This document shows positions 38,897-48,711 of a stretch of 64,000 nt of DNA, piece after piece (the first letter of the stretch is position 1; the number at the start of each line of letters is the position of its first letter). The notes beneath the pieces are model-generated. The model saw only the letters and a list, made by a program, of their open reading frames with translations. It ran no database searches and was not told the DNA's origin. Origin of the DNA: Pseudovibrio exalbescens. Its GTDB lineage: Bacteria; Pseudomonadota; Alphaproteobacteria; Rhizobiales; Stappiaceae. A program made the translations under genes and the position numbers. The stretch lies in NCBI RefSeq assembly GCF_028737195.1, contig NZ_JAQZAJ010000001.1, positions 496,001 to 560,000 on the forward strand, written 5' to 3'.

Positions 38897-40381
38897 ATGC
38901 GCCACAACATCCGCTTCTTATGGTCCGGCCAAGTGATCGAACTGAAGGATGTTGGGCCAACTGAAACTCTACTGGACTACATTCGCCTGAGAGCGCGGCA
39001 AACCGGCACCAAGGAAGGGTGCGGCGAGGGGGATTGCGGCGCATGCACGGTGGCTCTTGGACGGTTGCGCGACGGTCAGCTTGTCTACGAACCGGTGAAC
39101 AGCTGCATCCTTCTTCTGGCGCAGATCGATGGCTGCGAGCTGGTGACCATCGAAGACCTGTCGAGAGACGGTACGCTGCATCCGATCCAAAAGGCCTTCG
39201 TTGACGTTCACGCCTCACAGTGCGGGTTCTGCACACCCGGGTTCATCATGAACCTCTTCACGCTTTATCATCGGGATACGCCGGGCCTTGACCATCAGGA
39301 TGTGGCCACGTGGCTTGCAGGCAATCTGTGCCGCTGTACGGGATACCGTCCCATTGTTGAGGCCGCGCTTGAGACCTGCCGGGACGCTGCAAACGACGCG
39401 TTCAGTGCTCGTGCCTCCAAGACCATCGCGGCTCTGGAAGACCTTAACGACGGCGATGACATCTTCATCCGCTCCAAGGATACCGGCTTTACGGTTTCTC
39501 CCAGCACCATTGCCAGCCTGTGCGCGGTCTATCTGCAGCACCCCGATGCCACACTCGTGTCTGGCGCAACAGATGTGGGGCTTTGGATCACCAAGCATAT
39601 GAAGGAGCTTCCCAAGGTGATCCTGTTGAACCGCATTGCGGACATGCAGGAGATTAAAGAAAGCCCGATTGGTACCCACATCGGGGCCGGTGTCACCTTT
39701 GCTCAGGCTGCAACGGTTCTTGCCAAGCAAGACCCTGATCTTGGCGAAGTTCTTCGCCGCCTTGGCTCTGTGCAGGTCCGCGCCTCCGGTACCATCGGCG
39801 GAAACATTGCCAATGGCTCTCCCATCGGGGACAGTCCGCCGCTGCTTATAGCTCTCGGTGCCCGCATTACCCTGCGGCTGGGACGTGTGGAGCGGGAACT
39901 GCCTCTTGAAGATTTCTTCATCGACTACGGCAAGCAGGACATCGCAGAGAGCGAAGTGCTGACCGGCATTTTCGTGCCGCGTCTTGATGCCAATCAGGTC
40001 TTCCGCGCCTACAAGGTTTCCAAGCGGTTTGATCAGGACATTTCCGCAGTCATGGCAGCCTTCCGCTTCTCTTTGGTCAAGGACCGGGTGGTGGATGCGC
40101 GGATCGCCTACGGGGGCATGGCAGGAACGCCCAAGCGTGCGGCCCATTGCGAAACCGCTCTGATCGGGGCCTCCATAAGCAATGAAACCTCGTGGCAAAG
40201 CGCCGTTACGGCGCTGGAAAGCGACTTTACGCCGCTTACGGATATGAGAGCGAGCAACACCTATCGGATGGATGTGGCCAAGGCCTTGCTCACCAAGGCA
40301 CTGCTTGAGGTGGGCGGAAGCACAACAACGCAAACCCGCGTGACCGGGCACCGTGAACGGGAGGTGCGCGATGTTGCATAA
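38897..40381 (+). CDS. xdhA: Xanthine dehydrogenase small subunit (Fe-S and FAD)
   Basis: This 494-residue subunit carries two [2Fe-2S] clusters and FAD. The first cluster motif is GCGEGDCGACTV, the second CGFCTPGF...LCRCTGYRP. The FAD domain follows from about residue 190 with SGATDVGLW and the GGNIANGSPIGDSPP stretch. The subunit passes electrons from the molybdenum site to NAD. The ATG at 38897 has GGGGGAG six bases upstream; a TTG at 38891 overlaps the uraH stop. The 3' end overlaps xdhB by 11 bases. Confidence 0.96.
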   Translation: MRHNIRFLWSGQVIELKDVGPTETLLDYIRLRARQTGTKEGCGEGDCGACTVALGRLRDGQLVYEPVNSCILLLAQIDGCELVTIEDLSRDGTLHPIQKAFVDVHASQCGFCTPGFIMNLFTLYHRDTPGLDHQDVATWLAGNLCRCTGYRPIVEAALETCRDAANDAFSARASKTIAALEDLNDGDDIFIRSKDTGFTVSPSTIASLCAVYLQHPDATLVSGATDVGLWITKHMKELPKVILLNRIADMQEIKESPIGTHIGAGVTFAQAATVLAKQDPDLGEVLRRLGSVQVRASGTIGGNIANGSPIGDSPPLLIALGARITLRLGRVERELPLEDFFIDYGKQDIAESEVLTGIFVPRLDANQVFRAYKVSKRFDQDISAVMAAFRFSLVKDRVVDARIAYGGMAGTPKRAAHCETALIGASISNETSWQSAVTALESDFTPLTDMRASNTYRMDVAKALLTKALLEVGGSTTTQTRVTGHREREVRDVA

Positions 40382-42725
40382 GACCCACAGCACACAGGAA
40401 GCCATGGCCCTCACAGGAGGGCGCGAAACCGTCTCCGGCAAGGCTCTGCCTCATGACAGCGCCGTCAAACACGTTTCGGGCCACGCGACTTATGTGGACG
40501 ACGTCCGTGAGCCGGAAGGGACGTTGCATCTGGCCCCGGCCTTTGCCCGCAACTGCGTTCACGGGCGCATTCTCTCGCTTGATCTGGACGCAGCTCTGGC
40601 AGTGCCCGGCGTTCTGGACATCCTCACCGCCAAAGACATTCCAGGTATCAACGATTGCTCGCCCTCCATGGGCGATGACCCGGTTCTTGCCGATGAGATC
40701 ATCCACTTTCATGGTCAGGTTGTCTGCCTCGTTCTTGCAGAGACCCGAGAAGCGGCACGCCGCGCGGCCTCTCGCGTTTCCATTGAAGTCGAGGACTTGC
40801 CAGCAGCTCTGACGGTTGATGATGCGCTGGCCAACAATGCGTCTCTTCTACCTGATTATCAGTTCGAGCGCGGCGATCCTTCCGCAACCATTAAGGCCTC
40901 CGCCCATCAAGTGGAAAGCCGGTTCTATATCGGCGGTCAGGAACACTTTTATCTGGAAGGACAGGTGGCCATGGCGCTGCCCGGTGAAGATGGCGACATG
41001 ACGGTCCTTTCGTCCACCCAGCATCCCAGTGAAGTCCAGCACTCCGTTGCCAAGGTTCTGAACACCATTGAGGCGGCGATCACCGTGGAGGTGCGACGCA
41101 TGGGCGGAGCGTTTGGCGGCAAGGAATCTCAAGCCAACCAATGGGCAGCGCTTGCAGCCCTTGCCGCTCACAAGACCGGACGCCCCTGCAAGCTCCGTCT
41201 TGACCGGGATGACGACATGATCATGACCGGCAAGCGCCATGACTTTCGTGTGGATCTTGCGGCGGGGTTTGATGAAAACGGCAAGCTCACGGCCACCGAA
41301 CTGCAGTTTGCCTCCCGATGCGGCTATTCGGCAGACCTGTCACTTGGCATCAACGACCGCACCATGTTCCACGCGGACAACTGCTACTATTATCCGCAAA
41401 CAACGATCCGCTCCAAGCGGCTGCGCACGAACACCGTCTCCAATACCGCATTTCGTGGCTTCGGAGGGCCGCAGGGAATGCTTGCGGCAGAGCGCCTGAT
41501 GGACACGGTTGCCATCACGCTCGGCAAAGACCCACTCGATGTGCGCTATGCCAATCTGTACAGCGCGGGCCGTGATCTGACGCCCTATGGCATGGTGGTT
41601 GAAGAACATGCCCTTTTGAAAGACCTTATGGAAACGCTGGAAGCGGACTGCGCGTATCGCACCCGCCGCGAAGAAGTCGCAGCATTCAACGGGGAAAACC
41701 GGTTCCTGAAAAAGGGACTTGCGCTGACCCCAGTCAAGTTCGGCATTTCCTTCACGCTCACCCATCTCAATCAGGCGGGCGCGCTGGTCCATCTTTACAG
41801 GGATGGTTCGGTTCACCTCAATCACGGCGGCACGGAGATGGGGCAGGGCCTTTACCAGAAAGTCGCCCAGATCGCAGCGGACGAAATGGGTGTCTCCCTG
41901 GACAAGGTGAAGATCACTGCCGCCAACACCTCGAAAGTGCCGAACACTTCGCCCACGGCTGCATCCTCCGGCACCGATCTTAACGGTATGGCGGTGGTGC
42001 TGGCGTGCCGGGAGATCAAAGGGCGCATGCTCGCCTTTGCTGCCCGTCACTATGATGTGGTGGAAACCGAAATCCATCTGGAAGACAATCGGGTCTACTT
42101 CGAAGGTCAGAACAGCATGAGCGTGGCGGACCTTGCCCGCGCGGCTTACTCTGGCCGCGTGTCTCTGTCTGCTGCTGGGTATTATGCCACGCCGAAGATC
42201 AACTGGGAGCGGGAGACCCAAAAGGGGCGGCCGTTCTTCTATTTTGCCTATGGCGCGGCCTGCGCCGAGGTCACAGTGGACACCCTGACCGGTGAGAACA
42301 GGGTCGACCGGGTGGACGTGATCCACGACGTTGGGCGTTCTATCAATCCAGCCATTGATATCGGTCAGATCGAGGGCGGATTTGTTCAAGGCATGGGCTG
42401 GCTGACCACGGAAGAGCTGTGCTGGGACAAGCAGGGGCGTTTTCGCACTCATGCGCCGTCCACCTACAAGATCCCGACCGCCACGGACGTTCCTGAGGCC
42501 TTTCACGTCAAACTCTATGAATCCAAGGGCAACCCTGAGGAGACGGTGTTCAACTCGAAAGCGGTGGGCGAGCCGCCTTTGATGTTGCCAATATCAGTAC
42601 ATTGTGCCATCAATGATGCCATATCGAGCCTGAAACCCGGTTTCATCCCGCGTTTGAACGCTCCGGCAACCCCGGAAGCGATTCTTTCTGCTGTTCATGA
42701 GATTCGACGCGGAGTGGGCTCATGA
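40371..42725 (+). CDS. xdhB: Xanthine dehydrogenase large (molybdopterin) subunit
   Basis: This 784-residue subunit binds the molybdenum cofactor and oxidises hypoxanthine and xanthine to urate. Cofactor and substrate motifs are RRMGGAFGGKES, FRGFGGPQGM with the Arg of the substrate pocket, GGTEMGQGLYQK, and the active-site Glu in AVGEPPLML near the C terminus. The ATG at 40371 is preceded by GGGAGG and overlaps the 3' end of xdhA. The 3' end overlaps xdhC by four bases (ATGA). Confidence 0.96.
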   Translation: MLHKTHSTQEAMALTGGRETVSGKALPHDSAVKHVSGHATYVDDVREPEGTLHLAPAFARNCVHGRILSLDLDAALAVPGVLDILTAKDIPGINDCSPSMGDDPVLADEIIHFHGQVVCLVLAETREAARRAASRVSIEVEDLPAALTVDDALANNASLLPDYQFERGDPSATIKASAHQVESRFYIGGQEHFYLEGQVAMALPGEDGDMTVLSSTQHPSEVQHSVAKVLNTIEAAITVEVRRMGGAFGGKESQANQWAALAALAAHKTGRPCKLRLDRDDDMIMTGKRHDFRVDLAAGFDENGKLTATELQFASRCGYSADLSLGINDRTMFHADNCYYYPQTTIRSKRLRTNTVSNTAFRGFGGPQGMLAAERLMDTVAITLGKDPLDVRYANLYSAGRDLTPYGMVVEEHALLKDLMETLEADCAYRTRREEVAAFNGENRFLKKGLALTPVKFGISFTLTHLNQAGALVHLYRDGSVHLNHGGTEMGQGLYQKVAQIAADEMGVSLDKVKITAANTSKVPNTSPTAASSGTDLNGMAVVLACREIKGRMLAFAARHYDVVETEIHLEDNRVYFEGQNSMSVADLARAAYSGRVSLSAAGYYATPKINWERETQKGRPFFYFAYGAACAEVTVDTLTGENRVDRVDVIHDVGRSINPAIDIGQIEGGFVQGMGWLTTEELCWDKQGRFRTHAPSTYKIPTATDVPEAFHVKLYESKGNPEETVFNSKAVGEPPLMLPISVHCAINDAISSLKPGFIPRLNAPATPEAILSAVHEIRRGVGS

Positions 42726-43711
42726 ACGTCTGGCAAGCTGTTTCACGCGCATTATCCGTCGGCAAATCCTGTGCCCTTGTGACTATTTCACAGGTTCGTG
42801 GATCGGCCCCTCGTGAGGTCGGCGCGCGGATGGTGGTGCATGCAGACGGGCATTTTACCGGCACCATTGGTGGCGGTCAGCTTGAGTATGATGTCATACA
42901 TCAGGCTCAAACCTTGATGGCTAAAGAAGCCATTGGCCTGCACGCCACCAGCTTCTCTCTTGGGCCAGACCTTGGACAATGCTGTGGGGGTTGGGTTGAG
43001 GTCTATATCGAAATCGTCCCTCGCGTCCTTATTGGCTTAGCAAACGAACTTGAAGCGTTGGAGCAACGCGGTCCGTTTTCAACGCAGGCACAGATCCGCG
43101 AAGGCGAGCCGGTACTACGCGAAGTGACGCAGTGGGCACCACCTCGGGTTTTGAACCTTGAAAAGGGTGTTCTGAAAGAGCAGTTCGGGCAAGCCTTCAG
43201 CCAACTGTTTCTTTTTGGGGCAGGGCATGTGGGCCGCTCCATGATGCTGGCGCTCGCTCCTTTGCCGTTTAACGTTCAATGGGTGGACAACAGGCGCGAC
43301 CTTTTTCCCGCTCATGTCCCTAGCAATGTGAGCTGTATTCATCTAAACGACCCCGTAAACGCAATCGCATCGGTTCCAGCCGATGGATACGTTGTGGTGA
43401 TGACGCATGACCACGCTCTGGATCAGAGATTGGCTGATGCAGCTCTTCGCCGGAACGACCTCGCTTACGTGGGGATGATTGGCAGCAAAACCAAACGAGC
43501 ACGAGCACTAAGCAGACTTCGAAGCGCAGGCCTGGCAGATGAGCAATTAGAACGGCTCGTGTGTCCTATTGGTATTCCCGGAATTTCCAGTAAGCAGCCC
43601 GCCCAGATCGCCGCTTCAGTGGTCGCTCAGCTATTGCAGGTTGCTGATCAAAAACAGAGCAAGGAACGGTCAAACTTTGCGCTTGCCAAGTCGGGGACAC
43701 CCGACCAATAA
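42722..43711 (+). CDS. xdhC: Xanthine dehydrogenase accessory factor
   Basis: This 329-residue chaperone inserts the sulfurated molybdenum cofactor into XDH. The N terminus has VTISQVRGSAPREVGARMVV and GTIGGGQLEYD, with LGPDLGQCCGGWVEVY carrying the Cys pair expected for cofactor sulfuration. The C-terminal half is a Rossmann domain with LFGAGHVGRSMM and DHALDQRLADAAL. It overlaps xdhB, and the ABC transporter genes follow after 27 bases, so uptake and oxidation are probably co-regulated. Confidence 0.94.
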   Translation: MNVWQAVSRALSVGKSCALVTISQVRGSAPREVGARMVVHADGHFTGTIGGGQLEYDVIHQAQTLMAKEAIGLHATSFSLGPDLGQCCGGWVEVYIEIVPRVLIGLANELEALEQRGPFSTQAQIREGEPVLREVTQWAPPRVLNLEKGVLKEQFGQAFSQLFLFGAGHVGRSMMLALAPLPFNVQWVDNRRDLFPAHVPSNVSCIHLNDPVNAIASVPADGYVVVMTHDHALDQRLADAALRRNDLAYVGMIGSKTKRARALSRLRSAGLADEQLERLVCPIGIPGISSKQPAQIAASVVAQLLQVADQKQSKERSNFALAKSGTPDQ

Positions 43712-43738
43712 GGGCCTTTACGAAGGAGAGTTCGTGGC

Positions 43739-45331
43739 GTGAGCAAACAAGGGGTGCCTTCGTCGGACGCGGTTGACCAACCGGTTCTTGTGAAGGCTGT
43801 TTCGATATCCAAACGGTTCGGGGAAGTCCTGGCCAATGACAGTGTGGACCTGACAATCCGGGAGGGCGAAATTCACGCGCTTCTGGGTGAAAACGGTGCA
43901 GGCAAATCCACGCTGGTCAAGATCTTGTACGGCGCGCTGGAGCAAACTTCAGGTGATATCGTCTGGCGCGGAAATACCGTAAAAATAGCAAATCCTGCTG
44001 ACGCCCGCACGCTGGGTGTCGGTATGGTGTTTCAGCATTTCTCGCTGTTTGAAGCTCTGAGTGTTGCTGACAACATCGCGCTCGCACTGCCCAAGGACAC
44101 GGACCTCAAGGCCCTGCCAGAGCGCATCATTTCGGTTTCAAAGAAGTACGGCCTGCCGCTTGATCCCAATGCCATGGTGGCGGATTTGCCCGTTGGGGTG
44201 CGTCAGCGCATCGAGATCGTCCGCTGTCTGTTGCAGGAGCCGAGCCTCCTGATCATGGATGAGCCGACCTCGGTTCTGACCCCTCAGGAAGCTGACGAGC
44301 TGTTCAAGACACTTCAGCGTCTGGCCTCTGAAGGCTGCGCAATCCTTTACATCTCGCACAGGCTTGAGGAAGTGCAGCGCATCTGTCAACGTGCCACCAT
44401 CATGCGGCATGGCAAGGTGGTGAACGAGTGCGATCCCCGTCAGGAAACGCCTGCAAGTCTGGCGCGCATGATGGTGGGTGCAGACGTACACGCAATTAAA
44501 TCTACCTCTGAAATAACCACAGGCAACCCACTGATCACGCTACGCGATCTGAACCTGCCAGCAGACAACGCCTTTGGTATTGAGCTCAAGGACATCAACC
44601 TTGAGGTCTTTGCAGGCGAGGTTGTCGGCATTGCGGGTATCGCGGCCAACGGTCAAAGTGAACTGTTCGATGCGATCTCTGGTGAGCGCCGTGTTGAGAA
44701 CGTTCATGCCGTCAATCTTCTCGGCGTTCCGGTCGGCAAGAAGAAGATCAACCCACGGCGCAAACTGGGCGCAGCTTTTGTTCCTGAAGAACGTCTTGGC
44801 CATGGTGCTGTGCCGGGCTTCCGGCTGTCCGACAACGTGATGCTGACCCGGTTCAGCACCGAGCCCAGCCTGCTTTTGCGTGGCATCCTGAAGCGTGGCA
44901 ACGCAGCGGAGATGGAACAGCGCATCAAGGTGAACTACGACGTGCGCATGACCCACGACAACCCCGAGGCGCGCTCGCTGTCGGGGGGCAATCTGCAAAA
45001 GTTCGTTGTGGGTCGTGAACTGGACCGCAAGCCGCGCGTCATGGTCATCAACCAACCCACCTGGGGTGTTGATGCCGGTGCTGCGGCGCTGATCCGACAA
45101 GCGCTGATTGATCTGGCGCGCACGGGGGCGGCGGTTCTGGTTATCTCTCAGGATCTTGATGAAATTTATGAGGTGAGTGATCGGATTGCGGTCATCTCCC
45201 GTGGCCAACTGTCTCCAGCAGAGCCTGCGAACGTGATGACACGCGAGCGCATCGGCATGCTGATGGCGGGCATGGGTGAAAAGAACACCTCAAAATCGGA
45301 CGAAGGGCAGGCACATGCGGCTCGAGCTTGA
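43739..45331 (+). CDS. BMP-type purine/nucleoside ABC transporter ATPase
   Basis: This 530-residue protein has two ABC domains in tandem. The first has Walker A GENGAGKST, signature-region LPVGVRQRIEIVR and Walker B LLIMDEPTSVL. The second lacks a Walker A lysine (GIAANGQSELFDAI) but has SLSGGNLQKFVVGRE. This asymmetry is normal in the RbsA/YufO group. It powers the two permeases that follow, with the BMP lipoprotein-type binding proteins at 47.4-49.8 kb. The start is GTG at 43739 with GAAGGAG upstream. The context of xdh and puuD suggests a purine or nucleoside substrate. Confidence 0.92.
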   Translation: MSKQGVPSSDAVDQPVLVKAVSISKRFGEVLANDSVDLTIREGEIHALLGENGAGKSTLVKILYGALEQTSGDIVWRGNTVKIANPADARTLGVGMVFQHFSLFEALSVADNIALALPKDTDLKALPERIISVSKKYGLPLDPNAMVADLPVGVRQRIEIVRCLLQEPSLLIMDEPTSVLTPQEADELFKTLQRLASEGCAILYISHRLEEVQRICQRATIMRHGKVVNECDPRQETPASLARMMVGADVHAIKSTSEITTGNPLITLRDLNLPADNAFGIELKDINLEVFAGEVVGIAGIAANGQSELFDAISGERRVENVHAVNLLGVPVGKKKINPRRKLGAAFVPEERLGHGAVPGFRLSDNVMLTRFSTEPSLLLRGILKRGNAAEMEQRIKVNYDVRMTHDNPEARSLSGGNLQKFVVGRELDRKPRVMVINQPTWGVDAGAAALIRQALIDLARTGAAVLVISQDLDEIYEVSDRIAVISRGQLSPAEPANVMTRERIGMLMAGMGEKNTSKSDEGQAHAARA

Positions 45332-46406
45332 AAAACGTTCTGAGCACTCCGCGTTGATGACCGTGCTGTCGCCGGTCGTCGCTCTGGGTCTCACAGTTGT
45401 CGCGGGCGGCATCCTGTTTGCCGCCATGGGGTATAACCCCGGTGAAGCGCTTTATGCATTCTTCATTGAACCCCTGACCAACCAGTGGTCCATTGAAGAG
45501 CTGCTGGTCAAGGCCGGTCCGCTCATCCTCATCGCGGTAGGGCTATCGGTCTGTTTTCTATCCAACAACTGGAACATTGGCGCAGAAGGTCAGTTCACCA
45601 TCGGTGCGCTTGCCGGGTCCATGATCCCAATTCTGTTTCATGAATACACCGGGCCAATGGCCATGCCTCTCATGGTCCTCATGGGGGCGCTTGGCGGCAT
45701 GGTCTGGGCTTCCGTTCCCGCGTTTCTGAAGACGCGGTTCGGCACCAACGAGATCCTGACCAGCCTCATGCTGGTCTATGTGGCTCAGTTCCTGCTCGAC
45801 TATCTGGTGCGCGGCCCATGGCGCGATCCGGATGGCTTCAATTTCCCCGAAAGCCGCATTTTCGACGATGCACACACGCTCATGACCCTTGGGGATGGCC
45901 GTTTGCATCTGGGCTTCGTGTTTGCGCTCGTGGCTGTCTTCGTGATCTGGTTCATGCTTTCGCAGACCCTGAAAGGCTTTGAAATCAAGGTCATGGGTGA
46001 AACGCCGCGGGCAGGGCGCTTTGCGGGCTTTTCCCATCGGGGCATTGTGTGGTTCGGCTTCATGGTTTCTGGCGCTTTTGCCGGCATTGCTGGCATGGCC
46101 GAAGTCTCCGGTTCCATCGGCCAGCTCACTCCCGTCATTTCGCCGGGCTACGGCTTTACCGCGATCATCGTTGCCTTCCTTGGCCGTTTGAATCCGATCG
46201 GGATCGTGTTTGCAGGCTTGCTTCTGGCGCTGTCTTACATCGGTGGTGAATCCGCGCAGGTGGCCCTCGGCCTGTCTGACAAGATCACGCGCGTTTTCCA
46301 GGGCATGCTGCTGTTCTTCGTTCTGGCCTGTGACACCCTCATTCTTTACCGCATCCGGCTGATCAAGTCGGCACCAAAGGCAGGAGGCGCTCATGAGCGC
46401 GCTTGA
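45315..46406 (+). CDS. BMP-type ABC transporter permease 1
   Basis: This 363-residue protein has about nine to ten hydrophobic segments. Its motifs fit the branched-chain/ribose permease fold of nucleoside transporters: ALYAFFIEPLTN, NNWNIGAEGQFTIGALAGS, FGTNEILTSLMLVYVAQFLL and the permease loop KVMGETPRAGRFAGF. It overlaps the ATPase gene by 17 bases, and the ATG at 45315 follows AGGGCAGG. It pairs with the shorter second permease to form the membrane channel. Confidence 0.9.
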   Translation: MRLELEKRSEHSALMTVLSPVVALGLTVVAGGILFAAMGYNPGEALYAFFIEPLTNQWSIEELLVKAGPLILIAVGLSVCFLSNNWNIGAEGQFTIGALAGSMIPILFHEYTGPMAMPLMVLMGALGGMVWASVPAFLKTRFGTNEILTSLMLVYVAQFLLDYLVRGPWRDPDGFNFPESRIFDDAHTLMTLGDGRLHLGFVFALVAVFVIWFMLSQTLKGFEIKVMGETPRAGRFAGFSHRGIVWFGFMVSGAFAGIAGMAEVSGSIGQLTPVISPGYGFTAIIVAFLGRLNPIGIVFAGLLLALSYIGGESAQVALGLSDKITRVFQGMLLFFVLACDTLILYRIRLIKSAPKAGGAHERA

Positions 46407-47313
46407 ACCTATTCTGCTGACCATCATCACCGCATCAACGCCGCTGCTGCTCGCCGCTATCGGTGAACTCATCACCGAGCGCTCCGGGGTTCTCAATCTG
46501 GGCGTCGAGGGCATGATGATCGTTGGCGCCGTCATGGGCTTTGCCATCACCGCCATGAGCGGCTCGCCTTATCTTGGCGTGGTGGCCTCCATGTTCGCTG
46601 GCATGGCCATGGCCTTGCTGTTCGGGTTCTTGACCTTGAACCTCATGACCAACCAGGTGGCAACCGGTCTGGCGCTGACCATTCTCGGTCTTGGCCTTTC
46701 GGGCATGCTGGGTGAAGCATTCATTGGCCAGCCGGGCATCAAACTGCCGGTGCTGCACATCCCCGGTCTTTCCGATATCCCGTTTATCGGCACGGTGCTG
46801 CTGTCTCAGGACATTCTGGTTTACATCTCGCTGGCGCTGGTTGCGGCTGTTTACTACTTCCTGTTCAAGACGCGGGCAGGGCTTGTCATCCGCGCTGTGG
46901 GTGACAACCACACCTCAGCCCACGCTCTTGGCTACTCCGTGTTGAAAGTACGCTATCTCGCGGTTTTGTTTGGCGGTGCGTGTTCCGGTCTTGCCGGCGG
47001 CTACCTGTCTCTCGTCTACACCCCGCAGTGGGTGGAGGGCATGACCGCAGGCCGCGGCTGGATCGCGCTGGCGCTTGTTGTGTTTGCAAGCTGGCGCCCG
47101 CTGCGTCTTCTCGTGGGTGCTTATCTGTTTGGTGCGGTTTCCGTGCTTCAGTTCCACGCCCAAGCGGCTGGCATCGGCCTGCCGTCCCAGCTCATGTCGG
47201 CTCTGCCATATCTGGCGACTATCGTTGTTCTGGTCATCATCTCCCGCAATCAGGCGGTGACCCGAGCCAACACGCCAGCCTGCCTTGGCAGACCATTCTC
47301 GCCCGATCGATAG
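46393..47313 (+). CDS. BMP-type ABC transporter permease 2
   Basis: This 306-residue permease has about eight hydrophobic segments. It shows TASTPLLLAAIGELITERSG, the conserved NLGVEGMMIVGAVMGF, and the cytoplasmic loop RAGLVIRAVGDNHTSAHALGY. It belongs to the same family as the preceding permease and overlaps it by 14 bases, with AGGAGG before the ATG at 46393. Together they would import a nucleoside or free purine delivered by the BMP proteins downstream. Confidence 0.9.
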   Translation: MSALEPILLTIITASTPLLLAAIGELITERSGVLNLGVEGMMIVGAVMGFAITAMSGSPYLGVVASMFAGMAMALLFGFLTLNLMTNQVATGLALTILGLGLSGMLGEAFIGQPGIKLPVLHIPGLSDIPFIGTVLLSQDILVYISLALVAAVYYFLFKTRAGLVIRAVGDNHTSAHALGYSVLKVRYLAVLFGGACSGLAGGYLSLVYTPQWVEGMTAGRGWIALALVVFASWRPLRLLVGAYLFGAVSVLQFHAQAAGIGLPSQLMSALPYLATIVVLVIISRNQAVTRANTPACLGRPFSPDR

Positions 47314-47399
47314 GGCCCTCACTGGCCAGCGGTACGGTCCATGCCGGTGGCCAGCATCTTCCTCCAGTGGACCCAATGACTAGATGGGATCGTGCATCC

Positions 47400-48473
47400 A
47401 TGCGCAAACTATCAAAATTTCTCGTTACTGCTGCACTGGCACTCGGTCTGGGTGCCGGATCATCCGTTGCCGACGAAGCGCTGAAAGTCGGCTTCGTTTA
47501 TGTAGGACCGGTATCCGATCATGGCTACTCCTACCAGCATGACCTTGCCCGCAAGGCCGTTGAAGCCCATTTCGGCGACAAGGTGGAAACCACATTCATC
47601 GAAAACGTGCCGGGTGGCGCAGACGCTGAACGGGCCGTTGAACGCCTTGCGCGTTCTGGCCACGACCTGATTTTCTCGACTTCCTTCGGTTTCATGAACC
47701 CGACCCTGAAAGTGGCGAAGCGGTTCCCGAAAGTGAAGTTCGAGCACGCCACCGGCTTCAAGCGCGCCAAGAACATGGCGACCTACAATGGCCGCTTTTA
47801 CGAAGCCCGCTATGTCATGGGCCAGATCTCGGCCAAAGCCTCCGAAACAGGAACGGCTGGCTACATTGGCGCCTACCCAATCCCAGAGGTGGTGCGCGGC
47901 ATGAACGCCTTCATGCTGGGTGCTCAGTCCGTAAACCCTGAGTTCAAGGTGAAAGTTGTTTGGGTCAATTCCTGGTATGATCCGGGCCGTGAAGCTGATG
48001 CGGCCAAGGCTCTGGTAGATCAGGGCGTTGATGTCATTCTCCAGCATACGGACAGCCCGGCACCATTGCAGATTGCACAGGAGCGCGGCGTTCTGGCATT
48101 TGCGCAGGCCTCTGACAACATCAAGTTCGCAGAGACCTCTCAGGCTTCTGCACTCCTTAACGACTGGACGCCATACTACATCGAGCGTGTACAGGCGTTG
48201 CTTGATGGCACATGGGAGCCGACAGACACTTGGGGTGGCATCGACACCGGCATGGTGAAACTGGCCCCGATCCGCAACGTGTCCGATGAAGTCAAGGAAG
48301 CGGCAGAAGCAACCATTGCCAAGCTGGAATCCGGCGAGTTCGAGCCCTTCACTGGTCCAATCTACAAGCAGGATGGCACGCTGTTTCTCGAAGAAGGTGT
48401 TACAATCACCGATGAGCAACTGCTTGGCATGAACTTCTTCGTCAAAGGTTTTGACGCGGCCCTGCCGAACTGA
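47400..48473 (+). CDS. BMP family ABC substrate-binding protein, copy 1
   Basis: This 357-residue periplasmic protein has a signal peptide (RKLSKFLVTAALALGLGAG, cut after VADEA). The BMP-family core is KVGFVYVGPVSDHGYSYQHD, ERLARSGHDLIFSTSFGFMN, VKFEHATGFKRAKNMATYNG and VWVNSWYDPGREADAAKALV. It lacks the lipobox Cys of Gram-positive BMPs. Related proteins bind nucleosides or purines. I chose the ATG at 47400; another in-frame ATG at 47376 would add eight residues. The following gene is a full-length tandem paralogue. Confidence 0.9.
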   Translation: MRKLSKFLVTAALALGLGAGSSVADEALKVGFVYVGPVSDHGYSYQHDLARKAVEAHFGDKVETTFIENVPGGADAERAVERLARSGHDLIFSTSFGFMNPTLKVAKRFPKVKFEHATGFKRAKNMATYNGRFYEARYVMGQISAKASETGTAGYIGAYPIPEVVRGMNAFMLGAQSVNPEFKVKVVWVNSWYDPGREADAAKALVDQGVDVILQHTDSPAPLQIAQERGVLAFAQASDNIKFAETSQASALLNDWTPYYIERVQALLDGTWEPTDTWGGIDTGMVKLAPIRNVSDEVKEAAEATIAKLESGEFEPFTGPIYKQDGTLFLEEGVTITDEQLLGMNFFVKGFDAALPN

Positions 48474-48509
48474 TCGAGAGCTGCCCTAAGCAGCCCGAAC
48501 GACATGGTC

Positions 48510-48538
48510 CCAAAGGACTGCCCCGCGCGGTCCTTTGG
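48510..48538. repeat. Stem-loop between the two binding-protein genes
   Basis: A perfect 9-bp inverted repeat (CCAAAGGAC at 48510-48518 with GTCCTTTGG at 48530-48538) lies about 36 bases after the first binding-protein gene. No T-run follows. It may mark an mRNA processing or stability point rather than a terminator. Confidence 0.55.
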
Positions 48539-48711
48539 CACCCGAAACAAACAAAGACCGGCTCATGTTGATGGCGAAGGAGAGCGCTCATCCGTGACGA
48601 TAAGATCGGTCTCAGGAGATTTGGCTATTCTTCCCGAACCGGGTTGCAGTCCGACTGGTTCAGGAAGGCCTCAAAAATTTTGGACTGCCGTATAGAGAGG
48701 GGAGGCGCATA

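Noticed and set aside
45558-46556. 332-residue open frame on minus in the permease genes
   Set aside because: It lies opposite strongly conserved permease sequence and is rich in His, Asp and Lys, as expected of an antisense shadow.
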